From the NCBI GenBank assembly GCA_963719165.1, contig CAVRAV010000001.1, positions 2,108,001 through 2,172,000 on the forward strand: a stretch of DNA of 64,000 nt, given 5' to 3'. The position numbers and the translations under genes are program-made. Shown piece by piece: positions 9,060 to 16,179 of this stretch (positions within the stretch are counted from its first letter, which is position 1; each line of letters begins with the position of its first letter). Under the pieces are notes generated by a model. That model did no database searches, was not told the origin of the DNA, and saw only the letters and a program-made list of their open reading frames with translations. Source of the DNA: JAOUEA01 sp963719165 (GTDB lineage: Bacteria > Actinomycetota > UBA4738 > HRBIN12).

Positions 9060-9161
9060 ATGTGGGGCATGACCTTGAAGCGGTGGGCGGTACTGTTCAT
9101 CGCCATCACCATCGCGACCTCGGCGGTCATCGCGGTCGCCGGGGGTCTACTGGCGCCCTAG
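9060..9161 (+). CDS. 33-aa single-span membrane microprotein
   Basis: ATG preceded by a strong AGAGGAGG site with a spacing of about 6 nt. The product begins MWGMTLKRW and has one hydrophobic helix (VLFIAITIATSAVIAVAGGL) ending LAP-stop. The strong ribosome site and clean helix argue that it is real. It ends convergently against the integrase remnant, overlapping its last bases. Confidence 0.55.
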   Translation: MWGMTLKRWAVLFIAITIATSAVIAVAGGLLAP

Positions 9162-10068
9162 GCTTCACTCTCGCGGATTGCTGCGTCAAGCGCGACGGCG
9201 AGCCGCTCCGCCGACGCCTTCCACAGGAACCCGTAGACATCCAGGGTGATGGAGGGCTTCGCGTGCCCGACCGTTCCCTCGCGTGTCGGAAAGACGAGCC
9301 CGTCGACCGAGTACTCCGCGATGTGGGCGGCGAGACTGACCTGTCGATGCGCAGGATCCGCGCCTCGGCGTCGAACTGCTCGAACGTGAGCGCCAGGACC
9401 TCGCCCGGGCGCAGACCTACGCGCGCGGAAAGCTCTACGAGCATCGCGTACCGTGGGGGCACTTCGCCGATGAGGGCGGCCAGCTCCTCGCCGTTGAGGC
9501 GGCGCACCTTCTCGACCGAGCTGGCGCCCGCCGCCGTCTTCGCGGCATGGGTTGTAGACCGGCGACGAGCCTTCGCGGGATTGATCGCGATTCGTCCCTC
9601 AGCAACCGCGTAGTTGAAGACCGCCACGAGCACCGAGCGGGCCTTCTTCTGAGCCGATGGCGCGGTGATGGTCCCGAGCGCGCGATCGACGTCCGTGGTC
9701 TTGATGTCGCCGATGGGCCGGTGCCCGAGGGCAGGACCGACGACGCGCCAGACGTTGTCCTGTGAGGCGAGGGGGGCGGCAGCGAACTCCTCGCGCGCGC
9801 GGCGCTCGTCCCACACCGTGGCGAGGGTGACTTGCCCGGCGCGCGAGTCGACGAGCTGGCCGGAGGCCGCCTCTCTCGCGCGCTCGTCGAGGAACGATCG
9901 CGCCTCGCGTTGCGTGTGGAAGACCTTGCCGATCTTCCATCCGACAGCGTCGTAGTACCATGCTCGATACCGTGGATTACCTGAGCGTGTCTCGTACCTC
10001 TGAACGAAGGGGCGTGGCACCGCGTCTCGTCTTCTTCGCGTACCTGAGTTGGTGCACGTATGGCACAC
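9158..10068 (-). pseudogene. Tyrosine recombinase (phage-type integrase), degraded
   Basis: The N-terminal arm-binding part (FVQRYETRSGNPRYRAWYYD) and core-binding domain are intact through catalytic box I (ARVGLRPGEVLALTFEQF). After RILRIDRSVS near 9335 the frame shifts into LAAHIAEYSVDGLVFPTREG, which then joins directly to VGHAKPSITLDVYGFLW and ends ALDAAIRESEA-stop at 9158. About 20 residues are missing at the first junction. At the second (near 9270) roughly 50 or more are missing, including the HxLRH box. The terminal tyrosine survives but the enzyme should be inactive. GTG 10020 is an alternative start. Confidence 0.8.
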
Positions 10069-10093
10069 GAGAGGGTGTTCACGGATCAGAGGG

Positions 10094-10117
10094 GCGGAAG
10101 CGTCCGAGCGTTTCCGC
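10094..10117. other. Inverted repeat between integrase remnant and tRNA-Ile
   Basis: GCGGAAGCG and CGTTTCCGC (9 bp with one G-T pair) flank a 6-nt loop, 15 nt before the intact tRNA. It may be an integrase arm site, a regulatory site or a hairpin. Confidence 0.35.
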
Positions 10118-10132
10118 AGGTCAGAGCATGTG

Positions 10133-10207
10133 GGGCCTGTAGCTCAGCTCGGTTAGAGCGCTTCCCTGATAAGGAAGAGGTCGATGGTTCAAGTCCATCC
10201 AGGCCCA
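10133..10207 (+). tRNA. tRNA-Ile (GAT)
   Basis: 75 nt with all arms: acceptor GGGCCTG/CAGGCCC, D arm, anticodon stem CTTCC/GGAAG with loop CTGATAA (anticodon GAT at 10168-10170), T arm GATGG-TTCAAGT-CCATC and discriminator A. CCA is not encoded. The 5' half up to the anticodon loop is duplicated at 6952-6992, so this gene was apparently rebuilt by the island's own 5' half. No clear promoter is visible just upstream. Confidence 0.95.
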
Positions 10208-10228
10208 CTCCCGGAAGGAGGGGATCCC

Positions 10229-10414
10229 ATGGCAGAGGAGACCACCACCGAAGAGGCCGACGAGAAGAAGAAGGGCGGCTTCTTCAGGAAACTGATGAAG
10301 CTCGCGTTCGTTGCTGCGATCGTCGGCGCCGTCGTCGCGGTCATGAAGCGTCGCAAGGGCGACGATCTCGATGACGTCGAGTGGCAGGAGCTTCCGCCGC
10401 CGGCCAGCGGCTAG
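10229..10414 (+). CDS. Small single-span membrane protein ending in WQELPPP
   Basis: 61 aa, ATG preceded by GGAAGGAGGGG. The acidic/lysine-rich N-terminus (MAEETTTEEADEKKKGG) is followed by one membrane helix (LAFVAAIVGAVVAVM) and an acidic tail DDVEWQELPPPASG. Similar short proteins with a DEWQELPPP-like tail occur in Actinomycetota; their function is unknown. It lies 21 nt after tRNA-Ile and is followed by a hairpin terminator. Confidence 0.75.
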   Translation: MAEETTTEEADEKKKGGFFRKLMKLAFVAAIVGAVVAVMKRRKGDDLDDVEWQELPPPASG

Positions 10415-10441
10415 CTCTCAACGCGCACGTACCGTGGAATC

Positions 10442-10470
10442 GGAAACCCGCGGCTTTGCCGCGGGTTTCC
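10442..10470 (+). terminator. Hairpin terminator
   Basis: GGAAACCCGCGG and its perfect complement around a CTTTG loop (12-bp stem), directly after the small membrane protein gene. Confidence 0.8.
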
Positions 10471-10501
10471 TCGGTTCCCGGCGGGGATAGACTCCGACGC
10501 C

Positions 10502-11254
10502 ATGGGTACGAGCGCGTGGCAGATCGCCGAGGACGCCGCCGCCAAGGCCGGGGTGAGGCTGCGGCCCGCCGACCGTGTGGCCGACCGGGAGGCGATCCTG
10601 CAGATCGTGCAGGTGACCTGGGGAGCCGAGGGCCTGATGCCCCCCGAGATGCTCGTGGCGCTCGCCGAATCGGGCAACGTTCCCTACGGGGCCTTCGAGG
10701 CCGACACCATGATCGGGTACGTGCTGGGCTGGGCAGGCATCGACCCGCACGACGGCCTGCACCTGCACTCCCACATGCTCGCCGCGCTTCCCGCTCGGCG
10801 ACACCGAGGCGTTGGGTTCGCCCTGAAGCTCGCGCAACGCGCGCAGTGCCTTGATCAGGGCGTGCACCTCGTGCGATGGACCTTCGACCCGCTGATCGCG
10901 CGGAACGCGTGGCTGAATCTGGGCAAGCTCGGGGCCGTGGCCGATCGGTTCAGGCGAGACTTCTACGGGCCCATGAGCGACGCGCTGAACGCGGGCGATC
11001 GCAGCGATCGGCTGGTGGTGAGGTGGGACCTGGATCGCCCGCCCGGGCAGCGGGTTGCGCCGGCATCGGCGCGGAGGCTCGAGATCCCAGGCGAGTACGG
11101 CGCCCTGCGCTCGGCCGACCCAGCCGCCGCCGCCGTGCAGCGCGAGCACGTCGGAGCCGGGCTGGCCGCGGCGTTCGACACGGGCGCGATCGTGGCCGGG
11201 TTCGATCGCGCCACGAGGGCCTACTTGCTCGCGGATCCGGGGGATGCCGGGTGA
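10502..11254 (+). CDS. GNAT-superfamily protein of the COG3375 type
   Basis: 250-aa protein with an N-terminal GNAT-like fold (VRLRPADRVADREAILQIVQ, GYVLGWAG, then HSHMLAALPARRHRGVGFAL, a loose acyl-CoA loop) and a C-terminal extension. Members of this group are often next to menC, as here; their substrate is unknown. TAGACT 8 nt before ATG suggests a leaderless start. It overlaps menC by 4 nt (GTGA), so translation is coupled. Confidence 0.7.
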   Translation: MGTSAWQIAEDAAAKAGVRLRPADRVADREAILQIVQVTWGAEGLMPPEMLVALAESGNVPYGAFEADTMIGYVLGWAGIDPHDGLHLHSHMLAALPARRHRGVGFALKLAQRAQCLDQGVHLVRWTFDPLIARNAWLNLGKLGAVADRFRRDFYGPMSDALNAGDRSDRLVVRWDLDRPPGQRVAPASARRLEIPGEYGALRSADPAAAAVQREHVGAGLAAAFDTGAIVAGFDRATRAYLLADPGDAG

Positions 11255-12363
11255 CGCGCATCCGCGCCGTGGAGCTCTCCCTCGTGGGGTTGCCGCTCGT
11301 TCGCCCGTTCCGCACGAGCTTCGGCACCTCCACGGAGAAGGTCTGCGTCGTGGCGCGCGTCGAGACGGACGAAGCGGAGGGCTGGGGCGAGTGCGTGGCG
11401 GACATCGGGCCTGGCTTCAGCGAGGAGTTCAACGACGGCGTGTGGCTCGTCCTGCGAGACCTGCTGGCGCCCGCGATGTTCCGCGCCGGAGATATCACCG
11501 CGGACGACCTCGATAAGACGTTCGCCTTCGTGCGCGGCAACCCGATGGCCAAGGCGACGCTCGTCAACGCCCTGCTCGACGCCGAGCTTCGTGCGCGGGG
11601 AGAGTCGCTCTCCTCCTTCCTCGGGGGCGCCGCGGACCGCGTCGCGTGCGGCGTCTCCGTGGGGATCGCCGCGAGCACGGACGAGTTGCTCGCTCAGGTC
11701 AACGGCTATCTCCTCGACGGCTACCAGAGGATCAAGCTCAAGATCGAGCCGGGCCTCGATGTGGAGCGCGTGGCGGCCGTACGCGCGGCGCACCCGGATA
11801 TCGCGCTCAGCGTTGACGCGAACGCCGCCTATCGCCTGGCGGACGTCGACGTCTTCCGAGCGCTCGATGCCTACGACCTGCTCATGGTGGAGCAGCCGCT
11901 CGCCTACGACGACCTCCTCCAGCACGCGGCGCTGCAACAGCAGGTGCGCACCGACCTTTGCCTCGACGAGTCGATCCGGTCCGCAGCCCACGCCGTCGCG
12001 GCGCTCGAACTCGTCGCCTGCAGGATCGTGAACATCAAGCAGGGCCGCGTGGGGGGCGTGGTGGAGGCGCGACGTGTGCACGACGTGGCCCGAGCCGCGA
12101 ACGTTCCCGTGTGGTGCGGCGGGATGCTCGAGACGGGCGTGGGCCGCGCGCTGAACCTCGCCCTCGCGTCCCTGCCCGGCTTCACGCTGCCGGGCGACAC
12201 GAGCGCCTCGGCGCGCTACTTCCCCGATGACCTCACCGAGCCCTTCGTGATGGACGCCGACGGGACCATGGCGGTGCCGCAGGGACCGGGGATCGGCGTC
12301 ACCCCGCGGCCCGGTCGGCTCGCCGCGTGCACGCTTCGGCGCGAGGTCATCACCGCCGGGTAG
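11251..12363 (+). CDS. menC: o-Succinylbenzoate synthase
   Basis: 370-aa enolase-superfamily enzyme of menaquinone synthesis, which dehydrates SHCHC to o-succinylbenzoate. Catalytic residues are visible: KLK (K162, K164), metal ligands D189 (SVDAN), E214 (VEQP) and D239 (CLDES), and K263 (NIKQGR). The N-terminal capping domain carries LVRPFRTSFGTSTEK. The related N-acylamino-acid racemase activity cannot be excluded. It starts at a GTG overlapping the stop of the GNAT gene. No other men genes are in the window. Confidence 0.85.
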   Translation: MTRIRAVELSLVGLPLVRPFRTSFGTSTEKVCVVARVETDEAEGWGECVADIGPGFSEEFNDGVWLVLRDLLAPAMFRAGDITADDLDKTFAFVRGNPMAKATLVNALLDAELRARGESLSSFLGGAADRVACGVSVGIAASTDELLAQVNGYLLDGYQRIKLKIEPGLDVERVAAVRAAHPDIALSVDANAAYRLADVDVFRALDAYDLLMVEQPLAYDDLLQHAALQQQVRTDLCLDESIRSAAHAVAALELVACRIVNIKQGRVGGVVEARRVHDVARAANVPVWCGGMLETGVGRALNLALASLPGFTLPGDTSASARYFPDDLTEPFVMDADGTMAVPQGPGIGVTPRPGRLAACTLRREVITAG

Positions 12364-12370
12364 CTTGAGC

Positions 12371-12388
12371 CGCGCCTGCGGAGGCGCG
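12371..12388 (+). terminator. Hairpin after menC
   Basis: CGCGCCT and AGGCGCG pair perfectly around GCGG, 7 nt after the menC stop. Confidence 0.55.
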
Positions 12389-12425
12389 AGGATGGGGTCA
12401 CGCCCGCGCCGCGGGCCGGGAGCCC

Positions 12426-12986
12426 ATGAAGAAGCGCGTCGTCAGAGCCGAGGAGTTCGAGGTAGTCGATGAGGCCGGCCACGTCCGGCTGCGGATCGGC
12501 CTGTCCAACGACGACAACCCGTTCTTCTCCATGCTGGACCCGGACGGACACGTCCGGGCCCGCTTCGGCCTGGGGGCGGACGGCAGTGCGGGCCTCGCGA
12601 TCGGTGACGAGAACGGCAAGGTTCGCGCCACGCTCGGCCTCGCTTCCGACGGCAGCGCGTCCCTCGCGTTCGGCGACCAGAAGGGGCGGATCCGGGCGAA
12701 GTTCGGCCTGGCTCCCGAGGCCTCTCCCACCCTCGGCATGCAGGTGAGCGACGGCGACCTCAAACAGGTGTTCTCGCTCGCCGAGCAGGGATCGCCGACG
12801 CTCGGCCTCTACGACGATCAAGGCAAGGTGCGGGTGCGCCTGGGCCTGGCCGCGAAGGGATCGCCGATGCTGCGTTTGCTCGACCCCGATGGCGAGCTCC
12901 GGGCGGTGGTGGGCCTCGCGAGCGACGGGTCCCCGTTCATCCAGTTCCTCGACCCGCAGAAGCAACCCACCTGGACCATGCGTTAG
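12426..12986 (+). CDS. Protein made of about seven 23-residue repeats
   Basis: 186 aa built from consecutive units close to D-x-D/N-G-K-V-R-A-x-L/F-G-L-A-x-D-G-S-P-x-L-x-L. Examples are LDPDGHVRARFGLGADGS, GDENGKVRATLGLASDGS and YDDQGKVRVRLGLAAKGS. No signal peptide or membrane segment is present, so it should be cytoplasmic. The alternating strand-turn pattern suggests a repetitive beta structure. I do not recognise a characterised family. It stands alone between menC and a cupin gene, with a weak GGGAG site. Confidence 0.75.
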   Translation: MKKRVVRAEEFEVVDEAGHVRLRIGLSNDDNPFFSMLDPDGHVRARFGLGADGSAGLAIGDENGKVRATLGLASDGSASLAFGDQKGRIRAKFGLAPEASPTLGMQVSDGDLKQVFSLAEQGSPTLGLYDDQGKVRVRLGLAAKGSPMLRLLDPDGELRAVVGLASDGSPFIQFLDPQKQPTWTMR

Positions 12987-13206
12987 CTCCAACGTTCACG
13001 AACGATCGAAGGCCTTCCGCTCCGCGTCCGTCTCCGCCGGCGTCTCGGTACTGTCGTGAACGAGGTTCGGCTGGAGTTGGGCGCACGATGCGTCCACATC
13101 ACGGTATGCAGCGACGAGGGGACACTCATCCGAACGGCGCGACGATAGAGTCTTCGGCGTAGGCATCGCAACCCCACCGGCAGCGATACATGGAGGCGAC
13201 GACGAG

Positions 13207-13599
13207 ATGCTCGGGTGGATCGGGGATATCGAGCGTGCGACGCTCGAGAACGAGGCGTTCCGAACCGTGCTGTTCACGGGTGAGCACGTGCAGCTGACGG
13301 TCATGCGGCTGGCGCCGGGTGAGGACATCGGCCGCGAGGCACATCCACACCTCGACCAATTCCTTCGGATCGAGTCGGGGAGCGGACGCGTGGAGTTCGG
13401 GCCAAGCGAACAGGTGATCGAAGAGACCCACGACGTCGCCCACGACTGGGCGATCATCATCCCCGCGGGCATCTGGCACAACGTGGTGAATACGGGCGAG
13501 GGTGACATGAAGCTCTACTCGCTGTACTCGCCTCCCGAACATCCCGATGGAGTCATCCACCGGACGAAGGCGGAGGCCGAAGCCGCCGACCACCGATAG
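13207..13599 (+). CDS. Cupin-domain protein
   Basis: 130-aa single-domain cupin. Motif 1 is REAHPHLDQFLRIESGSGRV (His, His and Glu metal ligands) and motif 2 contains IPAGIWHNVVNTGEG. It probably binds a metal; whether it is an isomerase, oxygenase or sensor cannot be told. GGAGG lies about 8 nt before ATG. The 220 bp upstream hold no gene. Confidence 0.85.
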   Translation: MLGWIGDIERATLENEAFRTVLFTGEHVQLTVMRLAPGEDIGREAHPHLDQFLRIESGSGRVEFGPSEQVIEETHDVAHDWAIIIPAGIWHNVVNTGEGDMKLYSLYSPPEHPDGVIHRTKAEAEAADHR

Positions 13600-13783
13600 G
13601 TTCTCGTCCGGAGCGCCCTCATCGGATCGAGACCACCGGGTCGCGGCTGCTGTTGCTGGATATCCGACCCTTTCCGCGCTTCGGATGAGCCGCGCGGCTC
13701 ACACAACGGAGGCTCGGTAGACTCGCTGTTCGACGGGCGCTGGAGCCTGGTGAGCGTTCCGCCACGTTCCGGTGTATCCCCTC

Positions 13784-13856
13784 GGGGACGTAGCTCAGTT
13801 GGTAGAGCGCCGGCTTTGCAAGCCGGAGGTCGCCGGTTCGAACCCGGTCGTCTCCA
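13784..13856 (+). tRNA. tRNA-Ala (TGC)
   Basis: 73 nt with acceptor GGGGACG/CGTCTCC, anticodon stem CCGGC/GCCGG, loop TTTGCAA (anticodon TGC at 13817-13819), T arm TTCGAAC and discriminator A. In other actinobacteria it directly follows tRNA-Ile after gyrA; here the island-restored tRNA-Ile and five genes intervene. Confidence 0.95.
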
Positions 13857-13925
13857 CGCAGGATCACCAGCCCGTCCGTGGAGCCTCGATAGGATGGGAT
13901 TTCTCTCGATCCGGAGGAACGCACG

Positions 13926-14687
13926 GTGTCCAAGCAGATGCTGAACGAGAAGACGTTCGCGAACGTCGAGGCGTACGAGCCGATCACGCTCCCAGGACGC
14001 CCCGACGCCCCGACGCGTCCCGACACCATGACGGTGAACGGCACGATCGGCCGCGCGTTCTTCCTCCTGGTCCTCGCCGTGGCGATGGGCGCCGTGGGTT
14101 GGTCATACGGCGACCGGCTTTCCGGCGTCGTATGGACCGTGATGCTGGTGGGGCTGCTCGCGTTGTTCGGGCTCTCGATCCTGACGGCGTTCAAGCCGAA
14201 GCTCGCCCCGTACACGGGCCCCGTGTACGCCGTGGTGATGGGGTTCTGGGCCGGTGCCATCTCGTTCGGCTACAACGAGCTCTACCCCGGGATCGTCATG
14301 CAGGCGATGTTCGCCACGTTCGCGGTGTTCGCGGTGTGCCTGGTCTTCTACCTCACCGGTCTGGTGAAGGTGACGGACCGGTTCGTGCGTGTCGTGATCG
14401 TGGCCACCGGCGGGATCTTCGTGATGTATCTCGCCGCGATCGTGATGCAGCTGTTCGGCGTGAACGTCACGTTCCTCGACAGCCCGTCCCCACTCGGGAT
14501 CGGACTGAGCATCGTGATCTGTGTCGTGGCCGCGCTCAACCTCTTCATCGACTTCCGGTGGATCGACGAGGGCGCGAAGGCGGGCGCTCCCACCTTCATG
14601 TCGTGGTACAGCGCCTTCGGGCTGCTCGCCACGCTGATCTGGCTCTACCTCGAGATCCTGCGGCTGCTCTCCAAGATCCGGAGCTAG
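13926..14687 (+). CDS. Bax inhibitor-1/YccA family membrane protein
   Basis: 253-aa protein with a soluble N-terminus and seven membrane segments. TVNGTIGRAFFLLVLAVAMG, FIDFRWIDEGAKAGAPTFMS and WYSAFGLLATLIWLYLEILR match bacterial YccA-like proteins, a family linked to calcium leak and membrane-protease regulation. Start is GTG with GGAGGAAC about 7 nt upstream. It lies just downstream of tRNA-Ala. Confidence 0.85.
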   Translation: MSKQMLNEKTFANVEAYEPITLPGRPDAPTRPDTMTVNGTIGRAFFLLVLAVAMGAVGWSYGDRLSGVVWTVMLVGLLALFGLSILTAFKPKLAPYTGPVYAVVMGFWAGAISFGYNELYPGIVMQAMFATFAVFAVCLVFYLTGLVKVTDRFVRVVIVATGGIFVMYLAAIVMQLFGVNVTFLDSPSPLGIGLSIVICVVAALNLFIDFRWIDEGAKAGAPTFMSWYSAFGLLATLIWLYLEILRLLSKIRS

Positions 14688-14694
14688 CGCACGC

Positions 14695-15369
14695 GTGCGG
14701 GTCCACGCCCTCTCGGCCTTCGTCGTGGCGGTGATCCTCGCGGGCGGCGCTCCGAACCCCGCGGCCAACGATCTCGGCCCGGCCGGCAGGCCCCCGTACT
14801 CGGCCACGGTCTCCCCGCTCGACAGATCCGCCCGCCGTCTCATGACCGGCCGGTCGTGGCACCCCGGGTGTCCGGTGCCTCTACGGGACCTCCGGCTGAT
14901 ACGCATGCCGTACTGGGGCTTCGACCAGCGCTGGCACCGAGGCGAGCTGGTCGTGCACCGGCGGAACGCTGCCCAAGTGGTTCGGGTCTTCCGTCGGCTC
15001 TACGACGCCCGATTCCCGATCCGTCGCATGCGATTGGTCGACCGATACGGTGCCGATGACCACCGTTCGATGGCGGCGGACAACACCTCGGCATTCAACT
15101 GTCGATGGCGCAGCGGCGTCTGTTGCACCTGGTCTCAGCACGCCTACGGGCGTGCGATCGACGTCAACCCGGTCGAGAACCCGTTCCTGTGGAACGGAGG
15201 GGTCTCGCCGCCGGCGGGTCGAGCCTATGTCGATCGCTCGCGTCGCCGGCCGGGCATGGTGCACCTCCATGACCGGGTCTGGTGGGCATTCCACGCGGTC
15301 GGGTGGGGCTGGGGCGGTACGTGGTCCGGCGAACGCGACTACCAGCACTTCTCTGCGAACGGCCGCTGA
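14695..15369 (+). CDS. Secreted M15-type peptidase (VanY/DacB-like)
   Basis: 224 aa with a signal-like N-terminus (VRVHALSAFVVAVILAGGAP). The C-terminal M15 domain shows the zinc motifs SQHAYGRAIDVNP and DYQHFS, plus a conserved Trp-rich GWGWGG segment. It probably trims peptidoglycan peptides (D-Ala-D-Ala or L-Ala-D-Glu carboxy/endopeptidase). It follows the YccA-like gene by 7 nt. Confidence 0.85.
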   Translation: MRVHALSAFVVAVILAGGAPNPAANDLGPAGRPPYSATVSPLDRSARRLMTGRSWHPGCPVPLRDLRLIRMPYWGFDQRWHRGELVVHRRNAAQVVRVFRRLYDARFPIRRMRLVDRYGADDHRSMAADNTSAFNCRWRSGVCCTWSQHAYGRAIDVNPVENPFLWNGGVSPPAGRAYVDRSRRRPGMVHLHDRVWWAFHAVGWGWGGTWSGERDYQHFSANGR

Positions 15370-15387
15370 GCGCTCCGGCTGCCCGCC

Positions 15388-15975
15388 TCAGACCGCGAGC
15401 AGGTCCACCGCGTAGGTGGACCGCAGCCGCTGATCGATCCCGGGCGCGTCGAGGACACGCCGAGGGGCTTGCCCGAGCGTGCGGGAAACCGCGAGATGCT
15501 CGTCACACAGCGGGATCAGCCGCCGGCGTGGGTACCACCCCACGGCGGTGGGCGCGTTCACGAGCGGTCCGTGCTGCCAGAAGCAGAACTGGCAGATGAG
15601 CCGCACGCGCTGCGGATACGCGAATCGGGCCCGGTAACCGCGGTCGTGTTCGATCACGCGACCCCAGAGCGCGACGCGCCCCAGCACGGCGGGACTCCGC
15701 ATCCGCCGCAGGACGTCGAACGTGGGCGAGGCGTGGAAGCCGCAGAGACAACCGAGCTCCGGCGGGGTATGGGTCCAGTGACGTTCGCATCGCGCCTCCG
15801 CGACCTCCCCCGGGACCCACGCGTGCCCGCGCGCGTTCACGGGACGCAGGAGGAGGTCGTCGCCGTGCGAAGAGCCCGAGAGGGCCCATGTGCGCCACGC
15901 CACGAGCGGTTCCTCGCTGTGCTCGATGTGGATGCCGACGTCGGTCCGCTCGGCGAGCCGACGCCCGTGACTCAC
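15388..15975 (-). CDS. Cys-rich actinobacterial protein of unknown function
   Basis: 195 aa. After EEPLVAWRTWAL come several Cys/His clusters: CERHWTHTPPELGCLCGFHA, ICQFCFWQHG and LCDEHLAVS, likely zinc sites. GRVALWGRVIEHDRGYRARF is another conserved-looking block. I do not know a function. The GTG at 15975 is chosen because it overlaps the stop of the upstream 43-aa ORF (GTGA), implying translational coupling. Confidence 0.65.
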   Translation of the reverse strand: MSHGRRLAERTDVGIHIEHSEEPLVAWRTWALSGSSHGDDLLLRPVNARGHAWVPGEVAEARCERHWTHTPPELGCLCGFHASPTFDVLRRMRSPAVLGRVALWGRVIEHDRGYRARFAYPQRVRLICQFCFWQHGPLVNAPTAVGWYPRRRLIPLCDEHLAVSRTLGQAPRRVLDAPGIDQRLRSTYAVDLLAV

Positions 15976-16103
15976 GGCTCGCGACCGCCCTCGGGCACGG
16001 GCTCGGGCACCGGCGCGGGCTCGGCGAGGGGCGGACCGGTGTCCGGCAAGGGGATCGAAGCGGGCTCGATCTCGATGATCCGTTTCGGTTGACCGATGTT
16101 CAC
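15972..16103 (-). CDS. 43-aa Pro/Glu-rich small protein
   Basis: GTG-started frame beginning with a basic-hydrophobic block (QPKRIIEIEPASIPLPD) followed by a proline/glutamate run to EPVPEGGREP-stop. Codon use and the 4-nt stop/start overlap with the next gene support it. Short proteins with an RIIEI start and an acidic proline-rich tail occur in actinobacteria; function unknown. TACGAT about 45 nt upstream may be a -10 box. Confidence 0.5.
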   Translation of the reverse strand: MNIGQPKRIIEIEPASIPLPDTGPPLAEPAPVPEPVPEGGREP

Positions 16104-16179
16104 GCCGCCTCACGACTCCAGTCACGGCTCCGCTGCCGACGGGGCATCGTACGAGCGTACTCGCGGAGATCGGCTCTGA

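Larger units (their letters stand above)
6952..10171. mobile_element. Decayed integrative island inserted in tRNA-Ile(GAT)
   Basis: The segment is bounded by a 41-bp direct repeat (6952-6992 and 10131-10171, 39 of 41 identical) that covers the 5' half of tRNA-Ile through the anticodon loop. An integrase remnant lies beside the right end, reading inward. In related genomes tRNA-Ile directly follows DUF3566, so the left copy marks the ancestral place. The cargo is a DUF4386 protein, a DUF1801 protein, a 33-aa microprotein and a possible HNH remnant. Damage to the integrase and to the left tRNA copy suggests an old insertion that can no longer move. Confidence 0.75.
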
